Shown in pieces: positions 44,087-53,993 of a stretch of 64,000 nucleotides of DNA. The notes beneath the pieces were generated by a model. The model searched no databases, had not been told where the DNA came from, and was given only the letters and a program-made list of their open reading frames with translations. The stretch lies in NCBI GenBank assembly GCA_902625945.1, contig CACODG010000002.1, forward strand, positions 62,001 through 126,000. The letters are read 5' to 3'. Numbering within the stretch: position 1 is the first letter of the stretch; each line of letters starts with the position of its first letter. The translations under genes were made by a program, and so were the position numbers. Source of the DNA: an uncultured Pelagibacteraceae bacterium. GTDB taxonomy: Bacteria; Pseudomonadota; Alphaproteobacteria; Pelagibacterales; Pelagibacteraceae.

Positions 44087-46485
44087 TGGCTTATTGATGG
44101 AGAATTTATGTCACCAAATGGTATCAAAGTTATTTTGAACATTAATGAATTTTCCGGCTCTAGTTCAGAGTCATTATAAAACTCTCTTCTATATACTAAA
44201 CCAGCTCTTAAACAATCATTCAAATACTCATAACTTAAATTATAAAACTCTGCTGAATTAGTAATTAGATTTCTTTTAGTTTCGAATGAAAATTTTCCGT
44301 TTTGACTTTGAGTAAAGTCAATTTTAGTTTTGAAGTATTCTTGATTTCCAATATGTTTTTTTTCCTCTAGATATCCAAAATCAAACTTTACTAAATCTGT
44401 GTTAATAAAAGTACTTATCTCATTGAAATTTGTTTCATCGAAATTTTGATCAATTGAAAAATCATAATTTATTCCAAAGTTCTCCTTAATTTTAAAATTT
44501 ACAGCTCCAACAAAATCTGAAAGTTTTTCATTTAAACTTGTTATATCTGGCATATCTTTATTTTCTTTTTCGCTAATAATTTGACCTCCTGAGAAGTTTA
44601 ATTCTTTATCATCAGAAATGAAGTTATAGTCGAATCCAATCGTTGCACTTAAACCATTTTCAAAATTATTAATATTACTTAATCTATCTAAACTAAATAT
44701 ACTGTCTGGTTTAAGTCTCGAACCCTCTAATTCTCTTCTCATTTGCCCAGGTGCGTATCTTAGTAACATTTTGGGTTTAAGAAAATGAAGTAATCCGTCT
44801 TTATCCCCTTTTTGTAAATTTATTTCAGATAGATAACCAACAGCTCCGTACAATTCATTAGTTGTTTCACTTTTCAAGTTTTCGATATTTTTTGCACTAT
44901 AGTTAACATTTTTAATTTTACCTAACAATTTACTCTGTATACCAGAATCAAAGTTATAAGATCTAAAATTCCAATCGAAATCATTCACCAGAAATTTTGT
45001 TGTTTTATTTGTATCATAATTATGAATTTTAAAATTAGACTGTAAATCGATATTTCCTAAAAAGTTATTACTTAATAAATTTCTGTCAAAAGTAATTTCA
45101 GGTAAAATATATTCATACTTATCATTATAATTTTCTTTTAAAGTCTCATATACACTAGTATCTAATCCTAAAAAGTAGTTAGAACTTTCATGCGAAAAAC
45201 TTAGAGAGTTTTCTATATTGTTTTGATTGTAGTCTACAATATCTGATTTTATTCTATAAAGTTTAAGATACTTATCATCCGAAACGTTCTGAGTTTTAAT
45301 CTTCAGATTAGTATCTGATTTGTTATTGTTAGAAAATATTTTTGTAAATTCTCCAAAGAAATGGGATTTGCCTCCACTATTTTTTGTTGCTGATGTTTCT
45401 TTATAGCCTTGAGTATAACCAAAATCAAACACAGCGTTAGATTGTTCAAAAGCTTGACGGTACTCACCCATAAATAAATGGTTTTCATTTAAAAATAATT
45501 TACTAGTTATAGTAAAATCTTTATCTTTATTCATTGCCCAAAAATATGGGACAGATATTGATGACCCTAAATTTTGTGTATCACTAAATGATGGGGGTAA
45601 AAAACCAGACCTTCGGTCTACAGTTGGATCCGGATGTGATAATTTAGGTAAATAAAAAATTGGTATATCATAAACTTTAATAACTGCATTTTCATGAAAT
45701 ATTGTTTTTGTTTTTTTATCATGAAGCATTTCTGTTGACTGAATAGTCCAAGGAGGACATTTATTATTTTTTCTATAATCGCAAAGTGTAAATATACTTT
45801 TATTGAAGATATTTTTTTCTTTATTCACTCTCATAGTATTAGCAAAAATACGAGGTTTGTTTTTTTTATTGATTTTAAAATCTTCTTGATTAACAAAAGC
45901 TTTTATATCAGTTCCTAAGATTTCTTTTTTTTTAGTATCTATATAAATTTGAGAAAATTCAGATTTATTCTTTTCATTATCTTCGATTTCTATAAAACCT
46001 ATTGATTTAAATATATTGTTTTTTGTCAGATATTCAAAGTTATCCAAGGAGATTTTATTATTATCTGTATCTTTTATTTCAGTTTTTTTGTTTGAATTTA
46101 TGACACCTAGTTTATTATCAAAAAAAATATCTTCACCGTTTATTACGTAATTTTCCGAGGTTGTAATTTTTGTAAATCCTTTACTTTTAAATATCTTATT
46201 TAACTCGTTATACTCAGCAAAACTTGTCTCAATAATATTATTTTTGTTATCGAAAGCGATTACATTATTTTTGAATATTATAATCCCTTTTTTCTTATCA
46301 TATTCAGCGTAATCACTTTTAATTGTATTGTCATTTTCTGTTTTTGCAAAAACATCATCCTCGAAAATAGAGACCTCTCTTTCTTTATCTATTGATATTT
46401 TTTTTGACTGAATAAATAAGTTTTCTGCATACGCAATGTCAAATAAACAAATCAAAAAAAAAGTTATAAAAATACTATTTTTCAT
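44083..46485 (-). CDS. lptD: LPS-assembly protein LptD
   Basis: The outer-membrane barrel that inserts lipopolysaccharide. A signal peptide (KNSIFITFFLICLFDIAYA) is followed by an OstA-like beta-jellyroll (about 25-200), then the barrel with FYLPKLSHPDPTVDRRSGFLPPS typical of LptD. Cysteine pairs in CDYRKNNKCPPW and a C-terminal YLNDCLRAGLVYRREFY could form the domain-linking disulfide. I start it at 46485 so that the signal peptide is clean; an in-frame start at 46506 overlaps lptG further. About 800 aa is the normal length. Confidence 0.94.
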   Translation of the reverse strand: MKNSIFITFFLICLFDIAYAENLFIQSKKISIDKEREVSIFEDDVFAKTENDNTIKSDYAEYDKKKGIIIFKNNVIAFDNKNNIIETSFAEYNELNKIFKSKGFTKITTSENYVINGEDIFFDNKLGVINSNKKTEIKDTDNNKISLDNFEYLTKNNIFKSIGFIEIEDNEKNKSEFSQIYIDTKKKEILGTDIKAFVNQEDFKINKKNKPRIFANTMRVNKEKNIFNKSIFTLCDYRKNNKCPPWTIQSTEMLHDKKTKTIFHENAVIKVYDIPIFYLPKLSHPDPTVDRRSGFLPPSFSDTQNLGSSISVPYFWAMNKDKDFTITSKLFLNENHLFMGEYRQAFEQSNAVFDFGYTQGYKETSATKNSGGKSHFFGEFTKIFSNNNKSDTNLKIKTQNVSDDKYLKLYRIKSDIVDYNQNNIENSLSFSHESSNYFLGLDTSVYETLKENYNDKYEYILPEITFDRNLLSNNFLGNIDLQSNFKIHNYDTNKTTKFLVNDFDWNFRSYNFDSGIQSKLLGKIKNVNYSAKNIENLKSETTNELYGAVGYLSEINLQKGDKDGLLHFLKPKMLLRYAPGQMRRELEGSRLKPDSIFSLDRLSNINNFENGLSATIGFDYNFISDDKELNFSGGQIISEKENKDMPDITSLNEKLSDFVGAVNFKIKENFGINYDFSIDQNFDETNFNEISTFINTDLVKFDFGYLEEKKHIGNQEYFKTKIDFTQSQNGKFSFETKRNLITNSAEFYNLSYEYLNDCLRAGLVYRREFYNDSELEPENSLMFKITLIPFGDINSPSISQ

Positions 46486-47563
46486 TAATTTGAAGTACTC
46501 CAACAAATGTAAATAAGCTTAATGCTAATACAGGTGCCCATATAGATAAAATTAATGGGATACGATCCGTTTGGCCTAGAGCTAAAGATAAATCTTTAAA
46601 ATAAAAAATTAATACAGAACAAATTAATCCAATTATAATGAATTTAAAATTGTCAGATTTTTTTAGAGTATTTAAAGTTAATATTGAGGCTAAAGCAGTC
46701 ATCAACAATAAAAAGAAAGGTAAAGATAATAAAGTGTGTAAACTCTGGTTTAAAAACATCTTATTATAACCGCTATTAAGTAAGTTATTATAATTTAAGG
46801 TAATATCTAAAAAGGACATGGTATCAAAATTCTTGAACAAACTATTGATTTTTTCATAATCGTATAATGATACAATTTTTTTAACTTTTAATTTCTCAGC
46901 TACTAAAATCCCATTAGATGGCTTAAAAACTGTAACATCATTAAGCACCCATTCTTTCTCACTAATATCAGCCTTTTTAGAAATAATTTTTTCGATCAAA
47001 ACTGACTCATTATTTAAGTGAAAAATTGTTACATCAATTAAATTTTTACCCTCTGGCTTTAAAGCCGATATTATTCTTTGTCTCTCGCTTAAATTTTCTT
47101 TTATCCAAAGTCCATTTTTATTAAATGTAACTAAATGGTCAATGTCACGAGAGTAGTTAGATTTTGTTTGCTCATAATATTTAGACATAGACGAAGTAAT
47201 TGGATTAAAAACTAAAAGAATTACCCAACCAAGAAAAAAAGAGGTAAAAGCAAGAATAAAAAAAATCTTTAAATTCGAATATCCAAAGACTTTTAAAGTT
47301 AATAGATCTCTATTATTTCTTATACTTAACATAAACCACATGCTAGAAATAAAAATTATAAATGGTAAAATTTTAATTAGTAATCCAGGAATATAAATAC
47401 TAGTTAAAATCAAAGGAGTTATAATACTTACATTTATATTCTTAAAGAATTCAACTTCCTCAAATAAATTTAAAATAATTCCAAAGCTATAAAAAATCGC
47501 TAAAACTATAAGAAAAGTTTTTAAAAAGTTTTTAAGTAAATAATTAAGAATAATTTTATTCAT
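46475..47563 (-). CDS. lptG: LPS export permease LptG
   Basis: One of the two inner-membrane permeases of the LptB2FG extractor. It has the YjgP/YjgQ plan: two to three N-terminal helices, a periplasmic jellyroll (about 130-260), then three C-terminal helices. NYLLKNFLKTFLIVLAIFYSFG and RNNRDLLTLKVFGYS are family-like. Length 362 aa. It overlaps lptD and lptF by a few bases, so the LPS transport genes form one unit; lptB is not in the window. Confidence 0.9.
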   Translation of the reverse strand: MNKIILNYLLKNFLKTFLIVLAIFYSFGIILNLFEEVEFFKNINVSIITPLILTSIYIPGLLIKILPFIIFISSMWFMLSIRNNRDLLTLKVFGYSNLKIFFILAFTSFFLGWVILLVFNPITSSMSKYYEQTKSNYSRDIDHLVTFNKNGLWIKENLSERQRIISALKPEGKNLIDVTIFHLNNESVLIEKIISKKADISEKEWVLNDVTVFKPSNGILVAEKLKVKKIVSLYDYEKINSLFKNFDTMSFLDITLNYNNLLNSGYNKMFLNQSLHTLLSLPFFLLLMTALASILTLNTLKKSDNFKFIIIGLICSVLIFYFKDLSLALGQTDRIPLILSIWAPVLALSLFTFVGVLQINEK

Positions 47564-48690
47564 GTAGATTTATATTCTTTCGAAAATTTATAAATTAAAA
47601 AAAAGTATAAAATTGTAATTACAGATATTGGAAAAAGAGTAAAAAAGGATCTAATTAAAGTATTTATTCCTGTATATCTGACAACTAGTTCAGTAAAAAC
47701 TAATATAGAAAAACCGTATAGAAAAATAAGATACTTATTATAATAATGTTTATTTGACTTTATTAATAGTAAAGAGCAAATTAATGCAATTATGGGAATG
47801 TAAAAAGGTAAAACTATTCGTCTATTAAGTGACGAGATAATTTCATTATTAGAGTCAGAGTCTCGTTTACAAATTTCATTATTTTCAATTTTATTTATGA
47901 AGCAACTCATAAGTTTAAGCGTTGAAGTTTCTTGGAGTTTAGGCTGCTTAATCGTTGCAGTATCAAAATTATTTAAATCTATATTAAGTTGTTCGAATTT
48001 AATAACTTCATTTTGAGTATTATCTTTCTTTGATGAAATAATTTGACCGTTGAATAAAAACATTCTTTTTTTATCTACAAATCCGCTTTTAGCAAGTATT
48101 GTTGTACTGCTTACGTCTTTTACATTTGAGGATAAGTTCTTCAAATTATTTCCTTTATCATGTAAAAAAATATTTTTTATTTCGTTTTCTACTTTTTTCT
48201 CAACAACAAAAGTAAATCCTTTAAAAGAGTCGCTAAATTGATGCGTTCTTATCGTCGGCAAAAATGAATTTAAATCTTCCTTACTCAATAATTGTCTAGA
48301 TTTATTTAATGCAATCGGTGTTAGAAAAGTTGACAAAATTAAATAGAAAATAAAAATTAAAATTGACGTGAAAAAAAGCAAATTTACAACGTGAATTTTC
48401 TTAACTCCAGATGTCCATAAAATGACGAATTCACTGTCCTGAAGGTGTTTTAAAACAAAGATTGTCACTGCTATAAGAAATGAAAATGGAATGAATTTTG
48501 TAGCTATTCCAAACAAGTTAAGTAAAGAATACTTAAAATAAATATCTACAGGATAACCATTATCAACTATTAAGTCTAAAAAATTTACAGCTCTAACAGT
48601 TAATGCGACAATTGATAAACCAAATAATATTATTAAAAATGTTTTAATTATCTCTAATAAAAAATTTAAATAAATTTTGTTTTGAAGCAT
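47560..48690 (-). CDS. lptF: LPS export permease LptF
   Basis: The partner permease of LptG, with the same fold: helices at both ends and a periplasmic domain in the middle. Family features include YLNFLLEIIKTFLIILFGLSIVA, FVILWTSGVKKIHVV and FTPIALNKSRQL-like FLTPIALNKSRQLLSKE. I start it at ATG 48690 (LQNKIYLNF), since the upstream in-frame start at 48735 only adds an unusual tail. This gives 376 aa. It is the first gene of the minus-strand lptF-lptG-lptD-surA-pdxA-rsmA run. Confidence 0.88.
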   Translation of the reverse strand: MLQNKIYLNFLLEIIKTFLIILFGLSIVALTVRAVNFLDLIVDNGYPVDIYFKYSLLNLFGIATKFIPFSFLIAVTIFVLKHLQDSEFVILWTSGVKKIHVVNLLFFTSILIFIFYLILSTFLTPIALNKSRQLLSKEDLNSFLPTIRTHQFSDSFKGFTFVVEKKVENEIKNIFLHDKGNNLKNLSSNVKDVSSTTILAKSGFVDKKRMFLFNGQIISSKKDNTQNEVIKFEQLNIDLNNFDTATIKQPKLQETSTLKLMSCFINKIENNEICKRDSDSNNEIISSLNRRIVLPFYIPIIALICSLLLIKSNKHYYNKYLIFLYGFSILVFTELVVRYTGINTLIRSFFTLFPISVITILYFFLIYKFSKEYKST

Positions 48691-48823
48691 ATGAATATAT
48701 TGTATATAAATAATGCATCCATAAAATAAATTCAACCAATGGTTTAACTATGATTAAATTTCCATTGAAAACTGATGTATTTGGACTTATATCACTGTCA
48801 CGATTAGGTTTTATTTAAAAATT

Positions 48824-50281
48824 ATGTCTATAAAAATTAATTATTCATCAAAGAAAATTAGTAAGCCTTTGGCTAATATAATTTTATTTTCAAACGAAAA
48901 TTTCAAGCTTGATAATTTAAAGCAACATCTTTTGGAATCTGAATTTTCTTACATTAAAGATTTATTGAAAACGAGTGATTTAAAGAAAAATTTATTTATT
49001 TTTGAAGTAAACTCTAAAAAAAAAATTGTATTAATATCTATTAAAAATGATTTAAAAGTTTCAGATGTTGAAAATTTAGGAGCAGAATTTTATAGAAGAA
49101 TTAATAACGGAAAAAATAGTGAATATTTCTTAATCTCGGACAGTGTTAAAAGTAAGATACAGAATTTTTTAGGTCATTTTTTACATGGCTTAAAGTTGAA
49201 ATCTTATGAATTTAAAAAATATAAGACAAAAAAAGAAACAAGAGTTATCTCAATAAATATAACTGGAAATAGAAATCAACCATCTCTTAAAGATAAATTA
49301 AAATTTAAAGCTTTAGAGGAAGGAACTTTTTTTGCTAGAGACTTAGTTTCAGAACCGGGAAACGTATTACATCCAGATGAGTATGCAAAGCGATTAAATT
49401 TATTAAAGAGAGACGGTTTAAAGGTAAATATCTATGATAAGAAAAAATTAAAAAAACTTGGTATGCACGCTTTATTAGGTGTTGGACAAGGAAGTGTGAG
49501 AGGATCATATCTTGTAACGCTGGAATGGAAAGGAGCAAAAAATAATTCTAAACCTCTAGCTTTTGTAGGAAAAGGAGTTTGTTTTGATACGGGTGGTTAT
49601 TCACTTAAACCCGCAAGATTTATGGAAGACATGACTTATGACATGGCTGGTTCTGCTACCGTAGTCGGTTTAATGAAAAATTTAGCACTAAGAAAAGCAA
49701 AAATAAATGCAGTCGGTGTTGTAGGGCTAGTAGAAAATATGGTAAGCGGAAATGCTCAAAGACCAGGTGATATTGTGAAGTCATATAGCGGTAAGACTAT
49801 TGAAATATTAAATACAGATGCAGAAGGTCGATTGGTTTTAGCTGACGCTTTGACTTTTACTGAAGAAAAATTCAAACCAAAATTTATCGTTGATCTAGCC
49901 ACATTGACAGGAGCTATAATAGTTTGCCTAGGATCTGAATACGCTGGCTTGTTTTCAAATGACGATAATTTGTCAAAAAAAATTTTTAATGCTGGAGAAA
50001 AAGTTGGGGAGAAAGTTTGGAGAATGCCTTTACATAAAAATTACGATAAACTGATGAATTCAAAGAATGCTGACGTGCAAAATATAAATTATATAGGTGG
50101 AGCAGGGTCGACAACAGCTGCTCAATTTTTACAAAGATTTATTGTGAATAAAACCCCGTGGGCTCATTTAGATATTGCTGGAATGGCTTTCTCAAAATAT
50201 GGAGGCGCATTAAACTCAAGCGGAGCAACTGGATTTGGTGTTAGGCTTTTGAATAAATTAGTTGAAGATAACTATGAGTAA
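48824..50281 (+). CDS. pepA: Leucyl aminopeptidase (M17)
   Basis: A hexameric two-metal aminopeptidase. The metal and catalytic motifs are present: VGKGVCFDTGGYSLKP, MTYDMAGSATV, and NTDAEGRLVLADAL. The less conserved N-domain covers about 1-160. Length 485 aa is standard. PepA can also bind DNA in enterobacteria; nothing here shows that. It is divergent from lptF and overlaps ndk by 8 nt; holC, often next to it in proteobacteria, is missing. Confidence 0.95.
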   Translation: MSIKINYSSKKISKPLANIILFSNENFKLDNLKQHLLESEFSYIKDLLKTSDLKKNLFIFEVNSKKKIVLISIKNDLKVSDVENLGAEFYRRINNGKNSEYFLISDSVKSKIQNFLGHFLHGLKLKSYEFKKYKTKKETRVISINITGNRNQPSLKDKLKFKALEEGTFFARDLVSEPGNVLHPDEYAKRLNLLKRDGLKVNIYDKKKLKKLGMHALLGVGQGSVRGSYLVTLEWKGAKNNSKPLAFVGKGVCFDTGGYSLKPARFMEDMTYDMAGSATVVGLMKNLALRKAKINAVGVVGLVENMVSGNAQRPGDIVKSYSGKTIEILNTDAEGRLVLADALTFTEEKFKPKFIVDLATLTGAIIVCLGSEYAGLFSNDDNLSKKIFNAGEKVGEKVWRMPLHKNYDKLMNSKNADVQNINYIGGAGSTTAAQFLQRFIVNKTPWAHLDIAGMAFSKYGGALNSSGATGFGVRLLNKLVEDNYE

Positions 50282-50684
50282 GATAGAGCAAACCTTATCA
50301 ATTATTAAGCCCGACGCTGTGGAAAGAAATCTAATAGATCAAATAAAAGATATTTTTAAAAAAAATAATTTAAGCATCAAAGACAGTAAAAAATTACAAA
50401 TTACTAAAGATGAAGCTTCTGAATTTTACAAAGTCCACCAATCTAAACCTTTTTATAATGATCTTTGTGCCTATCTCTCATCTGGACCAATATTTGTTAT
50501 GATTTTGGAAGGTGAAAATGCCATCTTAAAAAATAGAGAATTAATGGGAGCTACAGATCCAAAAAAAGCAGACGAGAATACTATAAGAAAATTATTCGGA
50601 ATCTCTATTGATAAAAATTCTGTACATGGGTCTGACTCTCTAGAAAATGCTATAAAAGAAATTAATTTTTTCTTTAAAAACTAA
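50274..50684 (+). CDS. ndk: Nucleoside diphosphate kinase
   Basis: Balances nucleoside triphosphate pools by phosphotransfer through a His. EQTLSIIKPDAVERN starts the fold and H118 in NSVHGSDS is the catalytic residue. I start it at ATG 50274 (SKIEQTLSI), 136 aa, instead of the frame start at 50262. The start overlaps the end of pepA by 8 nt. It converges with purN over 4 nt. Confidence 0.97.
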   Translation: MSKIEQTLSIIKPDAVERNLIDQIKDIFKKNNLSIKDSKKLQITKDEASEFYKVHQSKPFYNDLCAYLSSGPIFVMILEGENAILKNRELMGATDPKKADENTIRKLFGISIDKNSVHGSDSLENAIKEINFFFKN

Positions 50685-51244
50685 AAATTTCTATAAATTT
50701 TTATAATTGCTTCTGGAAAAGCCTTATATTCCAACCTTTGAGTTTTTAATTTGATTGTATTCTCATTATCACTGGAGTCGATGAAGAAGTTTTTTTGTAT
50801 AATTATTTTTCCATTATCTATTTTTTCATTTACATAATGCACTGTACATCCGGTCTTAATTTCATTATTTTTTAATATTTTTGAATAAGTGTTAAGTCCT
50901 TTAAATTTTGGTAATAAAGAAGGGTGAATATTTATGATTTTTTTATTGAACTTGCTTAAAAAGTTTTTTGAAATAATTTTCATATACCCTGCTAGGCAAA
51001 TTAAATTAATCTTATTTTTTTTCAAGGATTTAAGAATTAGATACTCAAAATTTCTCAATTTCGTATTTACAATCAAATAGGGAATTGAATTTTTTTTGGC
51101 ATGGAAAATTCCATAAGCATTTTTATTGTTACTGATCACTAATTTAATTTTTATGGGAAAATTATAATCTCTTGATTTTAAGATTAAATTTTTTAAATTT
51201 GACCCTTTTCCAGATATGAAAATACATGCATTTTTTTTTACCAT
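50681..51244 (-). CDS. purN: Phosphoribosylglycinamide formyltransferase
   Basis: Transfers the formyl group from 10-formyl-THF to GAR. Seen are FISGKGSNLKNLI for phosphate binding, LAGYMKIIS, the catalytic INIHPSLLPKFKGLNTY and TVHYVNEKIDNGKII. Length 187 aa. It overlaps purM by 7 nt, in the common purM-purN order. Confidence 0.95.
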   Translation of the reverse strand: MVKKNACIFISGKGSNLKNLILKSRDYNFPIKIKLVISNNKNAYGIFHAKKNSIPYLIVNTKLRNFEYLILKSLKKNKINLICLAGYMKIISKNFLSKFNKKIINIHPSLLPKFKGLNTYSKILKNNEIKTGCTVHYVNEKIDNGKIIIQKNFFIDSSDNENTIKLKTQRLEYKAFPEAIIKIYRNF

Positions 51245-52266
51245 TTTAATGAATTAACTAACTCTAAGTTTGCCCCTCTCTTTTTAACTATACCAATTTC
51301 ATATGGTTTATACTTTTTTGAGAAAACTTTTTGAATTTTTTTTAAATTTTTTTTTGGGGCTATAATACAAAATCCAATACCGCAATTAAAAGTCTTTAAC
51401 ATTTCTTTTTCAGAAATATTATTATTTTTTATCCATCTAAAAATTTTACTTATTTTAATTTTCGATAGATCAATATTAATGGATAATTTTTTTGATACTG
51501 ATCTTATTAAATTTTCAAATAAACCTCCTCCAGTTATATGCGCTGCAGCATGAATTAGATTTTTTTCTGTAAGCTTTAAAATTTCTCTGGTATAAATTTT
51601 TGTAGGTTCTAATAATTTTTCTTTTAAACTCTTATCTAATTTTTTTTTCTTTAAAATTGCTCTTATCAGAGAGTATCCATTAGAATGTATTCCACTTGAA
51701 GGTACTGCGATTATTATATCTCCTTTCTTGACTTTATCTTTACTCAAAATCTTTTTCTTAGAAACTAAACCAACACAAAATCCTGCTAAATCAAATTTAT
51801 CTTTTAAATATATTCCAGGCATCTCAGCAGTTTCACCCCCAACTAATTTACAATCTGATAAAGCACAACCTTTCAAAATTCCTTTTAAAATTTTTTTGGA
51901 TATAGATAAATTTAATTTCCCTATTGCGAAATAATCTAAAAAAAATAAAGGTTTCGCTCCTTGGACTATTAGATCATTTACACACATCGCAACTAAGTCT
52001 ATTCCGATAGTGTCATATTTTCGAAATTTAATTGCTAAATCAAGTTTGGTGCCAACCCCATCTGTGCAAGAAACAATAACAGGGTCTTTAATTTTAGATT
52101 TACTTATATCGTATAAAGACCCAAATCCCCCGATTATTTCATTATTCGAAGATTTATTCCCTTTTTTGACATTTTTATTTGTTACTGAAGCAATATGATT
52201 TACGAATTTATTTGCCAATGAAATATTTACGCCACTTTTTTTGTAACTATTATGTGTTTTTTTCAT
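51238..52266 (-). CDS. purM: Phosphoribosylformylglycinamidine cyclo-ligase
   Basis: ATP-dependent closure of the imidazole ring to form AIR. Typical segments are IGGFGSLYDIS, CTDGVGTKLDLA, IGIDLVAMCVNDLIVQGA, LVGGETAEMPG and IHSNGYSLIRA. I use ATG 52266; a TTG codon directly before it is also in frame. Length 342 aa. The divergent DUF2066 gene begins only about 23 nt away, so its promoter must overlap that coding region. Confidence 0.96.
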   Translation of the reverse strand: MKKTHNSYKKSGVNISLANKFVNHIASVTNKNVKKGNKSSNNEIIGGFGSLYDISKSKIKDPVIVSCTDGVGTKLDLAIKFRKYDTIGIDLVAMCVNDLIVQGAKPLFFLDYFAIGKLNLSISKKILKGILKGCALSDCKLVGGETAEMPGIYLKDKFDLAGFCVGLVSKKKILSKDKVKKGDIIIAVPSSGIHSNGYSLIRAILKKKKLDKSLKEKLLEPTKIYTREILKLTEKNLIHAAAHITGGGLFENLIRSVSKKLSINIDLSKIKISKIFRWIKNNNISEKEMLKTFNCGIGFCIIAPKKNLKKIQKVFSKKYKPYEIGIVKKRGANLELVNSLKW

Positions 52267-52289
52267 CAATAAAAATGATAATTAGTTTT

Positions 52290-53336
52290 ATGAACAGTTA
52301 TAAATCAATATTAATTATTTTAGTTGTTTTTTTAAAAACTGGAAATGTTTTTTCAGAAGTAAACATATTTAATGTTAATAATATAGAGTTAACTAAAAAA
52401 GAGAACACTTCATATCAGAAAATGGCCAATATCGCCATGCAAAAAGGCTTTAATGAATTAATTAATAAAATTTTACTGGATCAAGATGTTAAAAAAATAT
52501 CTAAAATAGATAAAGCTCAAATCAAATCTTTAGTTTCTTACTACCAAGTAATAAATAAAAATAGCAATAATGAGAATGAGGATAAATTTATTTTTAATAT
52601 TTTTTTTGATAAAGATAAAATTCATAATTTATTTTTTAACAAAGAAATTTTTTATTCTGAGATAGAAAAGAAGGAATTATATATATTGCCTATACTAAAA
52701 GTTGAAGATCAAGTTTATATTTATAATAAAAATTTTTTTTATGAAAAATGGAATGAAATTAATAATTTAAAATTATTAGAATTCATTCTTCCTCTTGAAA
52801 ATATTGAAATAATTCAAAAAATTAACTCCAATAAAAACAACTTATTAAATATAGATTTAAAAGATATTTTCAAAGAATATTCTAATAATAATTTAGCATT
52901 TGTTATTGTGGATAATCCCTTAAAAAAAGACGAAAAAATTTATTTAAAAACAAAAATTTTAGGAAAAAATATTGATAAAAATATTCTTATAAAAAAACAA
53001 AATTTAGATAAAAAGCAATATTATGAAGAAATCATTAACGAAATAAGTAACGAAATTACTAATATAGTAAAATCTCAAAATTTAATAGATATTAGAACTC
53101 CTTCATTTTTAAATACAAAGCTAATAATGAGTAAAAAAAATAATCTTGTTGAATTAAATAAACGATTAGAAAAAATTGATTTAATTGATAATATTAATGT
53201 ACAAGAATTTAACAATGAATATGTTTTAATTAAATTAAGGTATCTAGGTAAATTAAACAAGATAATTAAGCAATTAGAAGATGAAAAAATTCTTTTGAAA
53301 TTGGACGGAGATGAGTGGAGCTTAAATATAATTTAG
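52290..53336 (+). CDS. Exported DUF2066-type protein
   Basis: A 348-aa protein with a signal peptide (NSYKSILIILVVFLKTGNVFS) and a lysine/asparagine-rich body. Repeated secondary-structure patterns, such as YQKMANIAMQKGFNELINKILLD followed by KAQIKSLVSYYQVINKN, resemble the DUF2066 family often encoded between purM and hda in proteobacteria. Sequence similarity alone is weak, so the call rests on context and architecture. In-frame ATGs at 52275 and 52179 exist; 52290 gives the cleanest signal peptide. Its function is unknown. The downstream gene begins immediately after the stop. Confidence 0.7.
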   Translation: MNSYKSILIILVVFLKTGNVFSEVNIFNVNNIELTKKENTSYQKMANIAMQKGFNELINKILLDQDVKKISKIDKAQIKSLVSYYQVINKNSNNENEDKFIFNIFFDKDKIHNLFFNKEIFYSEIEKKELYILPILKVEDQVYIYNKNFFYEKWNEINNLKLLEFILPLENIEIIQKINSNKNNLLNIDLKDIFKEYSNNNLAFVIVDNPLKKDEKIYLKTKILGKNIDKNILIKKQNLDKKQYYEEIINEISNEITNIVKSQNLIDIRTPSFLNTKLIMSKKNNLVELNKRLEKIDLIDNINVQEFNNEYVLIKLRYLGKLNKIIKQLEDEKILLKLDGDEWSLNII

Positions 53337-53993
53337 ATGAGTCAATTAGTTTTTAAATTTCCGTTCAAAATTAAATATGACGAACATGATTTTTACGTTT
53401 CAAGTAATAATTTTAAGGCCTATAAATTAATTGAAAGCTGGCCTAATTGGCCTGGAAAATCATTAAATGTTTTTGGCGATAAAGGATCAGGTAAAACTCA
53501 TTTGTCAAAGATTCTTGAAAAAAAAATAAAAAAAGTTAAGATTATTGAGGCACAAAAAATTAATGATCAGATAATTTCAAAATTAAACGATCTAGACTGT
53601 CTCATTATCGATAATTTTAACAATGATATTAATGAAAAATTGTTATATTCAATTATTAACCAATCTAAACAATTAGAAAATTACCTTGTAATTAATAGCT
53701 TAGAACCAATCAAAAAAACTAGTTTTAATCTAAAAGATTTACAATCTAGGATAAATAGTTTAATTGACATTGGAATTGAGCTTCCCACAGATGATCTGTT
53801 AAAAGTGATAATATCAAAATCATTTTCTGATAAACAAGTAAATATTAATCCAAAAATATCTGAATATATTATAAAAAATGTTGACCGATCTTATGAAAAA
53901 ATATTTAAATTCATTAAGGATGTTGATGATTTATCTTTATCTTCTGGAAAATCGATTAATATTAATCTAATAAAAAAGGTATTAAATCAGTGA
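53337..53993 (+). CDS. hda: DnaA-related Hda/HdaA regulatory ATPase
   Basis: A 218-aa DnaA-like AAA+ protein without the DnaA DNA-binding domain. It starts QLVFKFPFKIKYDEHDFYVSSN, has Walker A NVFGDKGSGKTHLSKI, Walker B CLIIDNF and a sensor region with DLQSRINSLIDIGIELPTDDLL, all matching the Hda/HdaA family. In other bacteria it stimulates ATP hydrolysis by DnaA with the sliding clamp to stop re-initiation. The clamp-binding N-terminal motif QLVFKF is visible. It overlaps aspS by 4 nt. Confidence 0.9.
   Translation: MSQLVFKFPFKIKYDEHDFYVSSNNFKAYKLIESWPNWPGKSLNVFGDKGSGKTHLSKILEKKIKKVKIIEAQKINDQIISKLNDLDCLIIDNFNNDINEKLLYSIINQSKQLENYLVINSLEPIKKTSFNLKDLQSRINSLIDIGIELPTDDLLKVIISKSFSDKQVNINPKISEYIIKNVDRSYEKIFKFIKDVDDLSLSSGKSININLIKKVLNQ

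Noticed and set aside
48750-48818. 22-codon frame before pepA
   Set aside because: Could be a leader peptide, but there is no ribosome site, no regulatory codon run and no hairpin; short frames are expected by chance.
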